This document shows positions 16,576 through 24,053 of a stretch of 26,882 bases of DNA, one piece after another. The stretch comes from CAYQOX01 sp964419335. Lineage in GTDB: Bacteria; Hinthialibacterota; Hinthialibacteria; Hinthialibacterales; Hinthialibacteraceae. The stretch lies in assembly GCA_964419335.1 (NCBI GenBank), contig CAYQOX010000053.1, positions 1-26,882 on the forward strand, written 5' to 3'. Below the pieces are notes generated by a model. That model did not search any database. It was not told the DNA's origin and saw only the letters and a list, made by a program, of their open reading frames with translations. The position numbers and the translations under genes are program-made. Each line of letters begins with the position of its first letter. Within the stretch, counting starts at the first letter, position 1.

Positions 16576-17127
16576 TCACCCTTCATGATACTCGATATCA
16601 AATAATTCTTTGGCTTCCATCTCAAAGCACGCTACACCCCTTTCAGAGATAGGGGTTTCTTCCTTCTCCCAGCGTTGCAGCCTCTCCAAGGTGCTATCTT
16701 TCAATTGAAAAATCACACTATCTCCGTTTTCATCATTGCTGATGAAGACCCGGATTTTATCTGCGAAAGAATGTTGGATATTCTTTTTGCCATAGGTAGC
16801 TCCCGAGGTAACCATCAGACCATCGATCAAGCATGAATGAGGGGGCTCTTTAGGGCATTCTACCATAACGGTGACCCCAAAGTAGCGCGGCATCTCATAT
16901 TCTGTGACCGCATATTCCCCCATTTTGGCGCCGAGAACAACAAACGGCCCCAAATGACCATGAAAACGCTCGAGTTCATCCATCGTTACTGGGCGAAAAG
17001 AGACATGAGAATGCATTTCTGTTCCTTCATGACCTTCATGAGCAAAGGATGAATCCATCCCATTATAGACGAATAAGGCGAGCCCGCATCCTACGGTAAT
17101 GAATAGAAATTGAATAACTTTTTTCAT
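16576..17127 (-). CDS. Exported FmdE-domain protein
   Basis: This 183-aa protein has an N-terminal hydrophobic signal or anchor (residues 4-22) and a His-rich linker (HEGHEGTEMHSH). The rest resembles the FmdE domain: FHGHLGPFVVLGAKMGEYA at 55-73, a Cys pair at 91 and 99, the CLIDGLMVTSGATYGKKNI signature at 99-117, and another Cys at 167. FmdE domains were named after a subunit encoded with formylmethanofuran dehydrogenase, but most bacterial members have no known reaction. The common HGHLC-P cysteine is Gly here, as in a recognised subset. Export is unusual for the family. It is the last gene of a three-gene operon, 30 bp after the pseudopilin; AAGGAAG precedes the ATG. I would not assign an enzyme activity. 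Confidence 0.72.
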   Translation of the reverse strand: MKKVIQFLFITVGCGLALFVYNGMDSSFAHEGHEGTEMHSHVSFRPVTMDELERFHGHLGPFVVLGAKMGEYAVTEYEMPRYFGVTVMVECPKEPPHSCLIDGLMVTSGATYGKKNIQHSFADKIRVFISNDENGDSVIFQLKDSTLERLQRWEKEETPISERGVACFEMEAKELFDIEYHEG

Positions 17128-17157
17128 GATGTTCTTCCTTTTATTTCTATGAGTTAT

Positions 17158-17820
17158 TTAGGGTGAATGATGTCCGGTGTCTAACCGGACAATAATTCCT
17201 TCACTGTAAATCCCATTACTTGGGTCATACCACGTGTGAGAAGGGACCGGATGTTTGGAGTTTAATGATACTTCCAATGCTGGAACCGGCCCTACACTCC
17301 ATAAGCCATACTGTACTGGGCTATCCTTGGCAGGATGCTTTTTCGAGGCATTGTTATAAAAGATGTATTCGCCATCATCTTCGGGAAAAGCCTTCGGCAC
17401 CCAGATGCCTTCTTCAGTGGGCATTCCGTTGAAATAGCCGAAGCCTGGATGTCTGTACTTTATCGTTTGTCCGGGAGCCTCGTCAGAAGCCCCGGTATAA
17501 GTAAAAAAAGGATCCAGGGGACGATTCGAAAGATAGGCAACCGGAGTGGTCAATTCCCAAGGTAATTCAAAATATTTCCGGGCTTCTTGTTCTCCCCATG
17601 CCAAGCAAAAATAACGTGATGGGGGATAGTCATTGTTATCCAGAAAATAGTTTTCCAAGGCCATGGCGCAGGCATGGATATTCGATTGAGCGGCGGCAAT
17701 TTTGCTGCGTACCATAGCGTTTTGCATTTGCGGAACCGCTATGGCTGTCAATACGCCTAATACGGCCACGACAATCAGTATTTCAATCAATGTAAACCCA
17801 TGACTCTTCCTAAAATACAT
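17158..17820 (-). CDS. Type II secretion / type IV pilus-like pseudopilin
   Basis: The protein (220 aa) has a class III prepilin leader MYFRKSHG cut before FTLIEILIVVAVLGVLTAIAVP; the Glu at +5 and the hydrophobic helix are classic. The ~190-residue C-terminal domain is long for a major pilin and rich in Pro, Tyr and Asp, like GspG-type or lineage-specific pseudopilins. It would be inserted in the inner membrane and assembled by a prepilin peptidase and an ATPase such as the one at 21728. I chose the ATG at 17820, which gives the short basic leader and an 11-bp overlap with the preceding gene; an in-frame TTG at 17865 would add 15 residues and is less likely. It sits between an exported OB-fold protein and the FmdE-domain protein. 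Confidence 0.85.
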   Translation of the reverse strand: MYFRKSHGFTLIEILIVVAVLGVLTAIAVPQMQNAMVRSKIAAAQSNIHACAMALENYFLDNNDYPPSRYFCLAWGEQEARKYFELPWELTTPVAYLSNRPLDPFFTYTGASDEAPGQTIKYRHPGFGYFNGMPTEEGIWVPKAFPEDDGEYIFYNNASKKHPAKDSPVQYGLWSVGPVPALEVSLNSKHPVPSHTWYDPSNGIYSEGIIVRLDTGHHSP

Positions 17821-18625
17821 CCCAGCACTCGATTCCGGTACTCTCCGCAGGTTGAAAATCCTCAATGGAGCGCGGCCATAGGAGGTACCCTTCAGTGAAT
17901 GGAGGTTCGGTATCCTCTTGATTGAAAACCCCGGTAATGTTTAAAAGGTCTTGGGGTTGTGGATGTTCAGTAATTTCTGTTGCTGCGCGCAGTTCCACCG
18001 GAAAGGTATTTCCTTCCGTATCAGCCACAGTGATCTTTTCTCCAGTTTCCCACTCTCCTTCGATGATTTCAACATTCTTCAGTTCTACTAAGCGTCCCTG
18101 GTAATACTCACCTCCACTTTCGCGGGTGGGATCAAACGCATCGAGTCCCTCTAAACGAGTGATTTCGATAGGCTCAAGTTCTCCCGTGTCGCGTTCCAGG
18201 ACTTCGATCTCGAACTTCAAATCGGGATTATGGCGCTCATTCATATTGGTCTTACCGCCATAATGCCCTGTCAATCCGGTCACGCGGATCAGGTCTCCAG
18301 GAAAGAGATCTGTCCGATAGGCGCTTATTCCACCCCCGTACCAAGCCCCTGAGTAAACCTGAATGCCGCCGGTCTCATCCTGCATGTAGAGAATGAATGA
18401 TGTATCTAGTTCACCTTCGTCGTTCATACCATTGAAGATCCCAGGCTCATTGAGCACATAACCTTCAATGGTGTAAGTATCCATGGTGTCTAAACCTAGA
18501 AAGGTAGGATTTCCTTGTTCGTCCACTTGATTAATCTCCCCTATCGGGGTGATCTCTTGAGCCAATGAACCTCCCACTATCACACTCAGGGCTACAAAAA
18601 ATACAAAATTTCTTGACCAATTCAT
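17810..18625 (-). CDS. Exported protein with two OB-fold-like domains
   Basis: After a signal peptide (hydrophobic to about residue 22, cut near GGSLAQ), this 271-aa protein shows two OB-fold-like segments: one around YTIEGYVLNE to IRVTGLTGHYGGKTN, and a second around YYQGRLVELKNVEI to LLNITGVFNQ. The pattern VxGxV...QDxTGGIxVY...GDxIxVTG is that of OB domains found in secreted YhcR-type nucleases and many lamin-tail or surface proteins, but no nuclease domain is present here. Function is unknown. The ATG at 18625 is preceded by AAGGTGAG; an in-frame GTG at 18634 is part of that ribosome binding site. It is the first gene of the operon and its end overlaps the pseudopilin start. Confidence 0.72.
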   Translation of the reverse strand: MNWSRNFVFFVALSVIVGGSLAQEITPIGEINQVDEQGNPTFLGLDTMDTYTIEGYVLNEPGIFNGMNDEGELDTSFILYMQDETGGIQVYSGAWYGGGISAYRTDLFPGDLIRVTGLTGHYGGKTNMNERHNPDLKFEIEVLERDTGELEPIEITRLEGLDAFDPTRESGGEYYQGRLVELKNVEIIEGEWETGEKITVADTEGNTFPVELRAATEITEHPQPQDLLNITGVFNQEDTEPPFTEGYLLWPRSIEDFQPAESTGIECWDVF

Positions 18626-18669
18626 AAAACTCACCTTTCTAATAATAAATTTTTATTTTTCATAATACC

Positions 18670-18698
18670 ACAATACTACAGCCCAACCCCCAGGTCAA
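18670..18698 (-). promoter_or_regulatory. Predicted promoter of the OB-fold/pseudopilin/FmdE operon
   Basis: On the minus strand TTGACC (18693-18698) and TATTGT (18670-18675) have a 17-nt spacer. Transcription would start near 18663, about 40 nt before the first gene. The rest of the gap up to 18894 is AT-rich; I see no convincing promoter for the plus-strand phosphoesterase in it. Confidence 0.6.
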
Positions 18699-18894
18699 GA
18701 ATAGTAATACGATTTTCAATATAATATCATCAAGTAAAACGAGTGTTATTTTTTGATGGGATTATAGAGGAGAAGATCAGGCAAATACACTTGATTTGTT
18801 TTCTGTTAGAAGCGATTTTTCCCATTTTCTTTTTTTCTAAAGTCTCTAATAATAGTAAAGAGAAAACAGACACCATGGAAGAGAGAGGAAAATT

Positions 18895-20712
18895 ATGAAG
18901 AATTTCAAACGTATCTTATCCGTAACTTTCATTCTGATTTTGAGCGCCCTATGGGGCCAAGCGCATGTGGATCATTACCCATCAATCCATAACACGGTAA
19001 CCGACATTCGCAAGCGCCTGGTTGAACAATATCCACATGAAAGACTGCTCGATCTCACTCAAGAGCACCTACTGGAATTCATGACGGATCTCGAACGAAA
19101 TACGCTCGCCTATGGCCACATTCGTTTTACTGTCAAGGTTCCTGTCACGGTTTACATTCTGCGTACACCGCAGTTACCGGAAGGTGATCCCTTCTGGCTG
19201 GAATATCGCGATTTCGAAAAGTTGGATGAATTTATTCAAGTGAATAACGAGAGATGGAGTGTTTGGAGAAAAGAATTCGATGCAGATCGATTAGGCTTTG
19301 GCGTTCCCTCTCTGGCTGGAGATGAGGATCATTACCTGATTGCCGTCAAGCCACAAGATCCCAGCGATACACTCACCCTTCAAGAAATGTACCCGGGGCA
19401 ATGCCGGCACATGAGTATGGAACAAGCCTCAGATTATTTCCAAGAGAATTTTAACGTAACCCTGGAAATTCCTTCTGTTTTGCAAAACACCGAGGTTGTT
19501 ATGGGGCGTAGCGAGTGGGAAGATTATGGACAGATTCTCGATTTTTTCCATACCACGCGCTTTCCCGCTCAAGAGAAACCCGACCAGATCGTACTGACAT
19601 GGAGCGAAGATCCCCGTACAACCCAGACTATTCAATGGCGCACTAGCACCAAAATCAATCAAGGGAAAGTCGCTTATATCAAAAAATCCGACTATAACCG
19701 CTTCTCACCCAAGGAACCCAATTACGTCCATGCGCAAACCATGGAACTCGAAACCCTCGACATCGTTAATGATCCCGTTTGCCATCGCCATACTGCAGTG
19801 TTGCGCGACCTCGAACCGGACACAACCTATCTCTATTGTGTGGGAGATGGAACTGAAGAAGGATGGAGCGAATTTGCCGAGTTCACCACCGCGCCGGATC
19901 GGGATGAACCGTTTTCTTTCATTTACATGGGCGATGCACAAAACGGCCTCGATCGTTGGGGAAGTTTGGTGAACAACGCCTTTCGTGAACGCCCCGACGC
20001 TGAGTTCTATGTTATGGCCGGGGATTTGGTGAATCGCGGCAATGAGCGATACGATTGGGATGATTTCTTCTACAACGCCGAGGGGATATACGACCGCCGC
20101 CAATTGGTTCCCGCGATCGGCAATCACGAAGATCAAGGACCAGGCCCTTGGCTTTATCTCAAGATGTTCGATCTACCCAAAAATGGTCCAATCACGATTG
20201 AACCCGAACGCGCTTATTCCTTCGAATATAGCAATGCGCTATTCGTCATTCTCGACTCCAACCTCGAGCCGGCCAAGCAAACCGATTGGCTTGAGGAACA
20301 ATTAAAGAACAGTGACGCTACATGGAAATTCGTAGTCTATCATCACCCCGCCTATTCATCCGCTCCGCGACGCGATAACCAGAAAATCCGCAAGGAATGG
20401 ACACCGCTCTTCGACAAGTATCATGTAGATATGGCGTTGCAGGGACATGACCACGCTTATTTGCGCACGCATCCTATGAATAATAACGAACCGCAAGAGG
20501 ATCCCTCGGAGGGAACCATCTACATCGTGTCTGTTTCTGGGGTAAAGATGTATGATCAGTCCGATCGTGATTATACGGCTTTCGGTATGACCAATGTGTC
20601 CACTTATCAGACGTTAGATATCCAGGTCGTCGGTGATCGCCTGCTGTATCGCTCCTATGATATCGACGACAATCTCCGTGACGAGATTGAGATCGTGAAA
20701 TCAACCTGGTAA
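18895..20712 (+). CDS. Secreted metallophosphoesterase with purple-acid-phosphatase-like architecture
   Basis: The 605-aa protein has a signal peptide (residues 1-23, cut near WGQAH). An unrecognised ~200-residue domain (25-225) comes next, then an FN3-like domain typical of purple acid phosphatases (229-335, starting PDQIVLTWSEDP) and a calcineurin-type catalytic domain. The metal-binding motifs are GDAQ (346), GDLVNRG (376), GNHE (409), HHP (483) and GHDH (517), all intact, so it should be an active dinuclear metal phosphoesterase in the periplasm or outside. The position of the purple-colour tyrosine (GDxxY) is Asn, so it is probably not a true purple enzyme. GAGAGGAAAA precedes the ATG. 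The substrate is unknown; phosphate scavenging is the simplest guess. Confidence 0.87.
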   Translation: MKNFKRILSVTFILILSALWGQAHVDHYPSIHNTVTDIRKRLVEQYPHERLLDLTQEHLLEFMTDLERNTLAYGHIRFTVKVPVTVYILRTPQLPEGDPFWLEYRDFEKLDEFIQVNNERWSVWRKEFDADRLGFGVPSLAGDEDHYLIAVKPQDPSDTLTLQEMYPGQCRHMSMEQASDYFQENFNVTLEIPSVLQNTEVVMGRSEWEDYGQILDFFHTTRFPAQEKPDQIVLTWSEDPRTTQTIQWRTSTKINQGKVAYIKKSDYNRFSPKEPNYVHAQTMELETLDIVNDPVCHRHTAVLRDLEPDTTYLYCVGDGTEEGWSEFAEFTTAPDRDEPFSFIYMGDAQNGLDRWGSLVNNAFRERPDAEFYVMAGDLVNRGNERYDWDDFFYNAEGIYDRRQLVPAIGNHEDQGPGPWLYLKMFDLPKNGPITIEPERAYSFEYSNALFVILDSNLEPAKQTDWLEEQLKNSDATWKFVVYHHPAYSSAPRRDNQKIRKEWTPLFDKYHVDMALQGHDHAYLRTHPMNNNEPQEDPSEGTIYIVSVSGVKMYDQSDRDYTAFGMTNVSTYQTLDIQVVGDRLLYRSYDIDDNLRDEIEIVKSTW

Positions 20713-20737
20713 AAATCCCATATTTCCAACTAGTCCC

Positions 20738-20772
20738 AACGCCCCTGGTGTAGGATGTACAACAGGGGCGTT
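20738..20772 (+). terminator. Hairpin after the metallophosphoesterase gene
   Basis: A perfect 10-bp stem (AACGCCCCTG / CAGGGGCGTT, 15-nt loop) lies 25 bp after the stop codon. Only TTT follows, so termination may be inefficient or need other factors. Confidence 0.6.
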
Positions 20773-20825
20773 TGAATAAACAGAATTATCGTTTTATGCA
20801 ACTCCAATTTCTCTCTTGGAGGTTT

Positions 20826-20831
20826 TATAAT
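20826..20831 (+). promoter_or_regulatory. Possible -10 box of the Lrp/AsnC-domain gene
   Basis: A perfect TATAAT lies 45 bp before the start codon, but no recognisable -35 box sits at the right distance (20803-20808 reads TCCAAT). It may need an activator or may be chance in AT-rich sequence. Confidence 0.3.
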
Positions 20832-20875
20832 AAATCAAATTGTTTTTCGTAGAAAATCGTAAGGAGAGCCGAACC

Positions 20876-21151
20876 ATGGTCACTGCAATCATTTTAATTG
20901 AAGCCGAACGCCAACGTATCGCCCCTGCGGCCCAGGAAATACTGGAGTTGGAAGGTATTACGGAAGTCTATAGTGTCGCGGGGGAGTATGATCTTGTTGC
21001 TATCGCGCGGGTATCCAAAAACGAAGAACTGGCCAAACTGGTGACGGAAGACCTCATCAATGTGCCGGGGCTGATCGAAACCAATACGCTGATTGCCTTC
21101 CGCCAATATAGCAATCATGAACTCGATCGACTCTTTAATATTGGTGAATGA
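20876..21151 (+). CDS. Stand-alone Lrp/AsnC ligand-binding (RAM) domain protein
   Basis: The 91-aa product begins MVTAIILIEAERQRI and has the alpha-beta fold pattern of the Lrp/AsnC effector-binding domain: a first strand, the helix AAQEILELEGITEVYSVAGEYDLVAIARV, and the terminal PGLIETNTLIAFRQYS strand with the conserved Thr. No helix-turn-helix precedes it, so it cannot bind DNA by itself in the Lrp manner. Such short proteins form dimers and decamers and may sense amino acids or modify full-length Lrp proteins; the role is inference. I chose the ATG at 20876 because AAGGAG lies 9 nt upstream; a longer in-frame start at 20840 lacks one. It is followed by two hairpins. Confidence 0.88.
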   Translation: MVTAIILIEAERQRIAPAAQEILELEGITEVYSVAGEYDLVAIARVSKNEELAKLVTEDLINVPGLIETNTLIAFRQYSNHELDRLFNIGE

Positions 21152-21167
21152 TCCTTTTTATGAGTTT

Positions 21168-21198
21168 AAAGCACCTCCACTTTATATGGAGGTGCTTT
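21168..21198 (+). terminator. Rho-independent terminator of the Lrp/AsnC-domain gene
   Basis: A perfect 12-bp stem (AAAGCACCTCCA / TGGAGGTGCTTT, 7-nt loop) runs into TTTTATTGT, 17 bp after the stop codon. The A/T ends make it partly bidirectional for the convergent TM2 gene. Confidence 0.88.
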
Positions 21199-21212
21199 TA
21201 TTGTATTCCTAA

Positions 21213-21236
21213 GAGTATTTAAAAATACTCGCTTTT
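21213..21236 (+). terminator. Second, AT-rich hairpin between convergent genes
   Basis: An 8-bp stem (GAGTATTT / AAATACTC, 2-nt loop) is followed by GCTTTTATT. It could be a back-up terminator. The rest of the gap to 21298 shows nothing else. Confidence 0.4.
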
Positions 21237-21298
21237 ATTCGCTGCAATAAGTTGCCAACCTTTCGAAAAACAATAACAACGCCGTGTCTAGCCCCGAT

Positions 21299-21703
21299 TT
21301 ATTGCGCTAATACGTTCACTTCACTAATTTGCCGATTTAACGTCCAGTAATCATAGATGATTCCAATAAGAAACAATCCACCGGTTAATAAATAGAGAAT
21401 ACCCGTAATCCATTTTCCCATATAAAGACGGTGAATCCCAAAGACTCCCAAGAAGGTTAATAAAATCCATGTAACGTTATAGTCTGTGGGACCAGGAGTA
21501 AATTGGATATCGGCTTTTCGGTCAAGTGAGGGGATCAAGAACAGATCAATAATCCATCCAATAAAAAGCAGACCTAGAGTAAAAAAGTAGATTGTTCCAA
21601 TAATAGGGCTTCCATAATAAAAGCGGTGCGCCCCCATGAAACCGAAGATCCAAAGGATATAACCAATTACTTTACTGTGTGTGTCGATTTGAGATTGATT
21701 CAT
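21299..21703 (-). CDS. Membrane protein with two TM2 domains
   Basis: TM2 domains are pairs of membrane helices with a GxxGxHRFYxG start. Here two copies sit in one 134-aa protein: GFMGAHRFYYGSPIIGTIYF... followed by WIIDLFLIPS (about residues 20-58), and GVFGIHRLYMGKWITGILYL... followed by GIIYDYWTLN (about 86-124). Four transmembrane helices are predicted. TM2 proteins have no agreed biochemical role. AAGGAA lies upstream of the ATG, and the gene starts 24 bp after the GspE/PilB-like ATPase, so the two are probably co-transcribed. Single-TM2 proteins are more usual; the internal duplication is clear by eye. Confidence 0.85.
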   Translation of the reverse strand: MNQSQIDTHSKVIGYILWIFGFMGAHRFYYGSPIIGTIYFFTLGLLFIGWIIDLFLIPSLDRKADIQFTPGPTDYNVTWILLTFLGVFGIHRLYMGKWITGILYLLTGGLFLIGIIYDYWTLNRQISEVNVLAQ

Positions 21704-21727
21704 GATAGAAATTCCTTCTAAAATTTT

Positions 21728-23383
21728 TTACCATTTCATGGTAGCGCGAATCACTTCTTCCGGTGTAGTGATTCCTTCTTTAATTTTTTGTATCCCATCA
21801 TCCAGCAATGTATGAATTTTTTTTCGCCGCATGTATTCACGAAGCGTTTTAGGATTCCCACCTTCGATGATGAGATGATGAAGTTCCTCATCCACGGTCA
21901 ATAATTCAAAAAGGCCGGTTCGGTCGATAAACCCTGCATCCTGACAATGATTACACCCCAAGCCAAACTGAATGGTTTTCATTTCTTCAGAATTGATACC
22001 TAAAAAGTTCAACTCATCGGCATTGGCTTCGCGTTCAATCACGCAATGAGGACAATTAACCCGAACCAGACGTTGTGCCAACACCGCGCGGACAGAAGAA
22101 GCCACCAGGAAGGGTTCGACTCCCATATCCAACAGACGGTTAAACGCACTCGGCGAGTCGTTGGTGTGCATCGAGGAAAGGACTAAATGCCCTGTATGAG
22201 CGGCTCTTAACGCCACATGCGCGGTTTCGGAATCACGAATTTCACCGACCATGAGGATATCCGGATCTTGACGCAGGAAAGAACGTAGGGCATTGGCAAA
22301 GGTGATGTCAGTATGGCGATCTACCTGTAATTGGTTAATTCCTGGGAGCACAATTTCGATGGGATCCTCGATCGTCGAAACATTGATCGATTCGCTCAAT
22401 AAGGCATCTATGATGGAATACAAGGTTGTTGTTTTCCCACTGGCGGTAGGACCCGTCACTAAAAACAGCCCATGAGGTGAACTTAAAATACGGCGGAATT
22501 CAATCAGAATTTCCGGTCGCATACCTAACGAATCGATACCTAATATTTGCTCCTGGGTAGGAAGAAGGCGAAGGACGGCATTCTCTCCAAATTTACAGGG
22601 AAGACACGATACCCGAACGTTAATTGAAGGTCCCACCAGTTCTGGATGTTCAAACACAAAGGCACCTTCTTGGAGTTTGCGTCTTTGGGATATATCCATA
22701 TTGGCCATCACTTTGAGTCGAGACATCACGGAATGCATTAAATCGAAGGGGATATCGCCCACATTCCGTAATACTCCATCTATGCGATACCGTACACGAA
22801 AAAAACGATCGCCCGGTTCCATGTGGATATCCGAGGCGCGTTGGTTGACGGCATCCAGGAGGATACGATTGACGATATGTACCGGATCATCATTCTCTTC
22901 TTCGCTGATCACCGAAACCAGTTCTAACTCTCCACTTTGGGGATAAGCCTGGTGAAAGTACTCTTCAAAATCCTCTTTTGTGAGCAGCACCGGACGTATG
23001 ATTTTTTGGGTGGTTACTCCAAGGTGTTCCATCACAGTGGGGGGGATCGGCTCAATACATCCAACCACCAAATCCATTAATTCAATATCTCCTCGCAAGG
23101 CCAGAGGAACCAACTGATGCCGCCGTGCCACCGCTTCAGGAATAAGTTCCACCACATCATCTGCGAGATCGACATCGTCATCTGTGAATAAGGATAAATT
23201 AAACAGTTTACCTAATAATTCCAAAAAACGGTCCTCGTTGAGATAATAGAGATAATCATCATGGACCAAGAATTCGCTCAAGGAACGATCGCTGTTTTCT
23301 TGGGCTAATAATGCGCCTTCATAAGCCTCTTTTAAAATAAATTCATTTTCTCGTAAATATTCACCGATGGTTTCGGGCTTCAT
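21728..23383 (-). CDS. Type II secretion / type IV pilus assembly ATPase (GspE/PilB family)
   Basis: This 551-aa cytosolic hexameric ATPase powers assembly of pseudopili or pili. An N-terminal MshEN-like region (about 1-145) is followed by the N2 domain with ASDIHMEP (183-190) and the RYRIDGVLR element, then Walker A GPTASGKTT (311-319), the Asp box around TIEDPIE (337-343), Walker B DPDILMVGEIRD (373-384), the His box around AAHTGHLVLSSMHTND (394-409), and the tetracysteine zinc site CPHC (444) with CNHC (477). All catalytic motifs are intact. Secretion and pilus ATPases cannot be separated by sequence alone; the nearest partner in the window is the pseudopilin at 17158. AGGAG precedes the ATG. 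No gspF/pilC gene is adjacent. Confidence 0.93.
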   Translation of the reverse strand: MKPETIGEYLRENEFILKEAYEGALLAQENSDRSLSEFLVHDDYLYYLNEDRFLELLGKLFNLSLFTDDDVDLADDVVELIPEAVARRHQLVPLALRGDIELMDLVVGCIEPIPPTVMEHLGVTTQKIIRPVLLTKEDFEEYFHQAYPQSGELELVSVISEEENDDPVHIVNRILLDAVNQRASDIHMEPGDRFFRVRYRIDGVLRNVGDIPFDLMHSVMSRLKVMANMDISQRRKLQEGAFVFEHPELVGPSINVRVSCLPCKFGENAVLRLLPTQEQILGIDSLGMRPEILIEFRRILSSPHGLFLVTGPTASGKTTTLYSIIDALLSESINVSTIEDPIEIVLPGINQLQVDRHTDITFANALRSFLRQDPDILMVGEIRDSETAHVALRAAHTGHLVLSSMHTNDSPSAFNRLLDMGVEPFLVASSVRAVLAQRLVRVNCPHCVIEREANADELNFLGINSEEMKTIQFGLGCNHCQDAGFIDRTGLFELLTVDEELHHLIIEGGNPKTLREYMRRKKIHTLLDDGIQKIKEGITTPEEVIRATMKW

Positions 23384-23512
23384 AGTGTCTCCTATACATC
23401 CATATCCGGAATCAAATAAAAATATGCTTGTTCAATAATATACACGACTTTTATAAAACAAATTCAGATGAACCTTAAGGGGGAAGGTTTTATAACCGTA
23501 TCGTTTAAATTA

Positions 23513-24049
23513 TTAAAAAAAGGTTGGCTGATTAGAGAGGTTGCGTTTCAGAATTTCTTCGTGAGATTTCAGATCTCCATTTTCATCAATATGCAAAACT
23601 CTGAAACCTTGCTTGATTAACGCTTCGGCATCGAGATGGGTTCGATGGCATTGTTCTGGCTTACGTTCGCAACACATGAGGCAGACAGGCGAGTAAGTGT
23701 CGAGAATGGCGAGTAATTCACGCAGGCCTGCTTGAAAACGATCCTCTTGCATGACGGTATGATAATCCAGGGGCGGTTTTTTCGAACGCTCACTTTTCGA
23801 GAGTCCACCAAGTTTTTCTCCCAGGAAGAAATATGCAATCTCCGTTTCTTGCATATGGGCTTTCAAATTTTTGCAGGTAAACTCCTTTTGCTGCTTCGAG
23901 TAAGGACGTGAACGCACATCGATCAAGGCTCGTATGGAATAGCGGCGCAAGAGGGTTATCCATTCCTCGAAGGAACGTCCACCATAGCCGAGGGTATATA
24001 TGACATTCTTTTTGGTTGAAAGGTTAGAAGCCTCACTCATAAAAACCAT
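23513..24049 (-). CDS. DUF488 family protein
   Basis: The 178-aa product has the DUF488 hallmarks: YTLGYGGRSFEEWITLLRRY near residue 18, the IDVRSRPYSKQQKEF segment, the GEKLGG loop and the C-terminal CLMCCERKPEQCHRTHLDAE motif with conserved Cys, Glu and His. No activity is established for the family. The first ATG (24049) is only 4 bp after the stop of the GlcF-like gene, so translation is probably coupled; a second ATG at 24040 is possible and would remove three residues. No good Shine-Dalgarno is seen for either. The pairing with an iron-sulfur oxidoreductase subunit gives no clear clue to its role. Confidence 0.85.
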   Translation of the reverse strand: MVFMSEASNLSTKKNVIYTLGYGGRSFEEWITLLRRYSIRALIDVRSRPYSKQQKEFTCKNLKAHMQETEIAYFFLGEKLGGLSKSERSKKPPLDYHTVMQEDRFQAGLRELLAILDTYSPVCLMCCERKPEQCHRTHLDAEALIKQGFRVLHIDENGDLKSHEEILKRNLSNQPTFF

Positions 24050-24053
24050 ACCG

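Noticed and set aside
19705..20136. 143-codon minus-strand open frame opposite the metallophosphoesterase
   Set aside because: The sense strand encodes an intact catalytic domain with all metal motifs; the antisense frame has no recognisable features.
23468..23505. AACCTT/AAGGTT inverted repeat upstream of the DUF488 gene end
   Set aside because: Six base pairs with no T-run on the minus strand, which is where a terminator would be needed.
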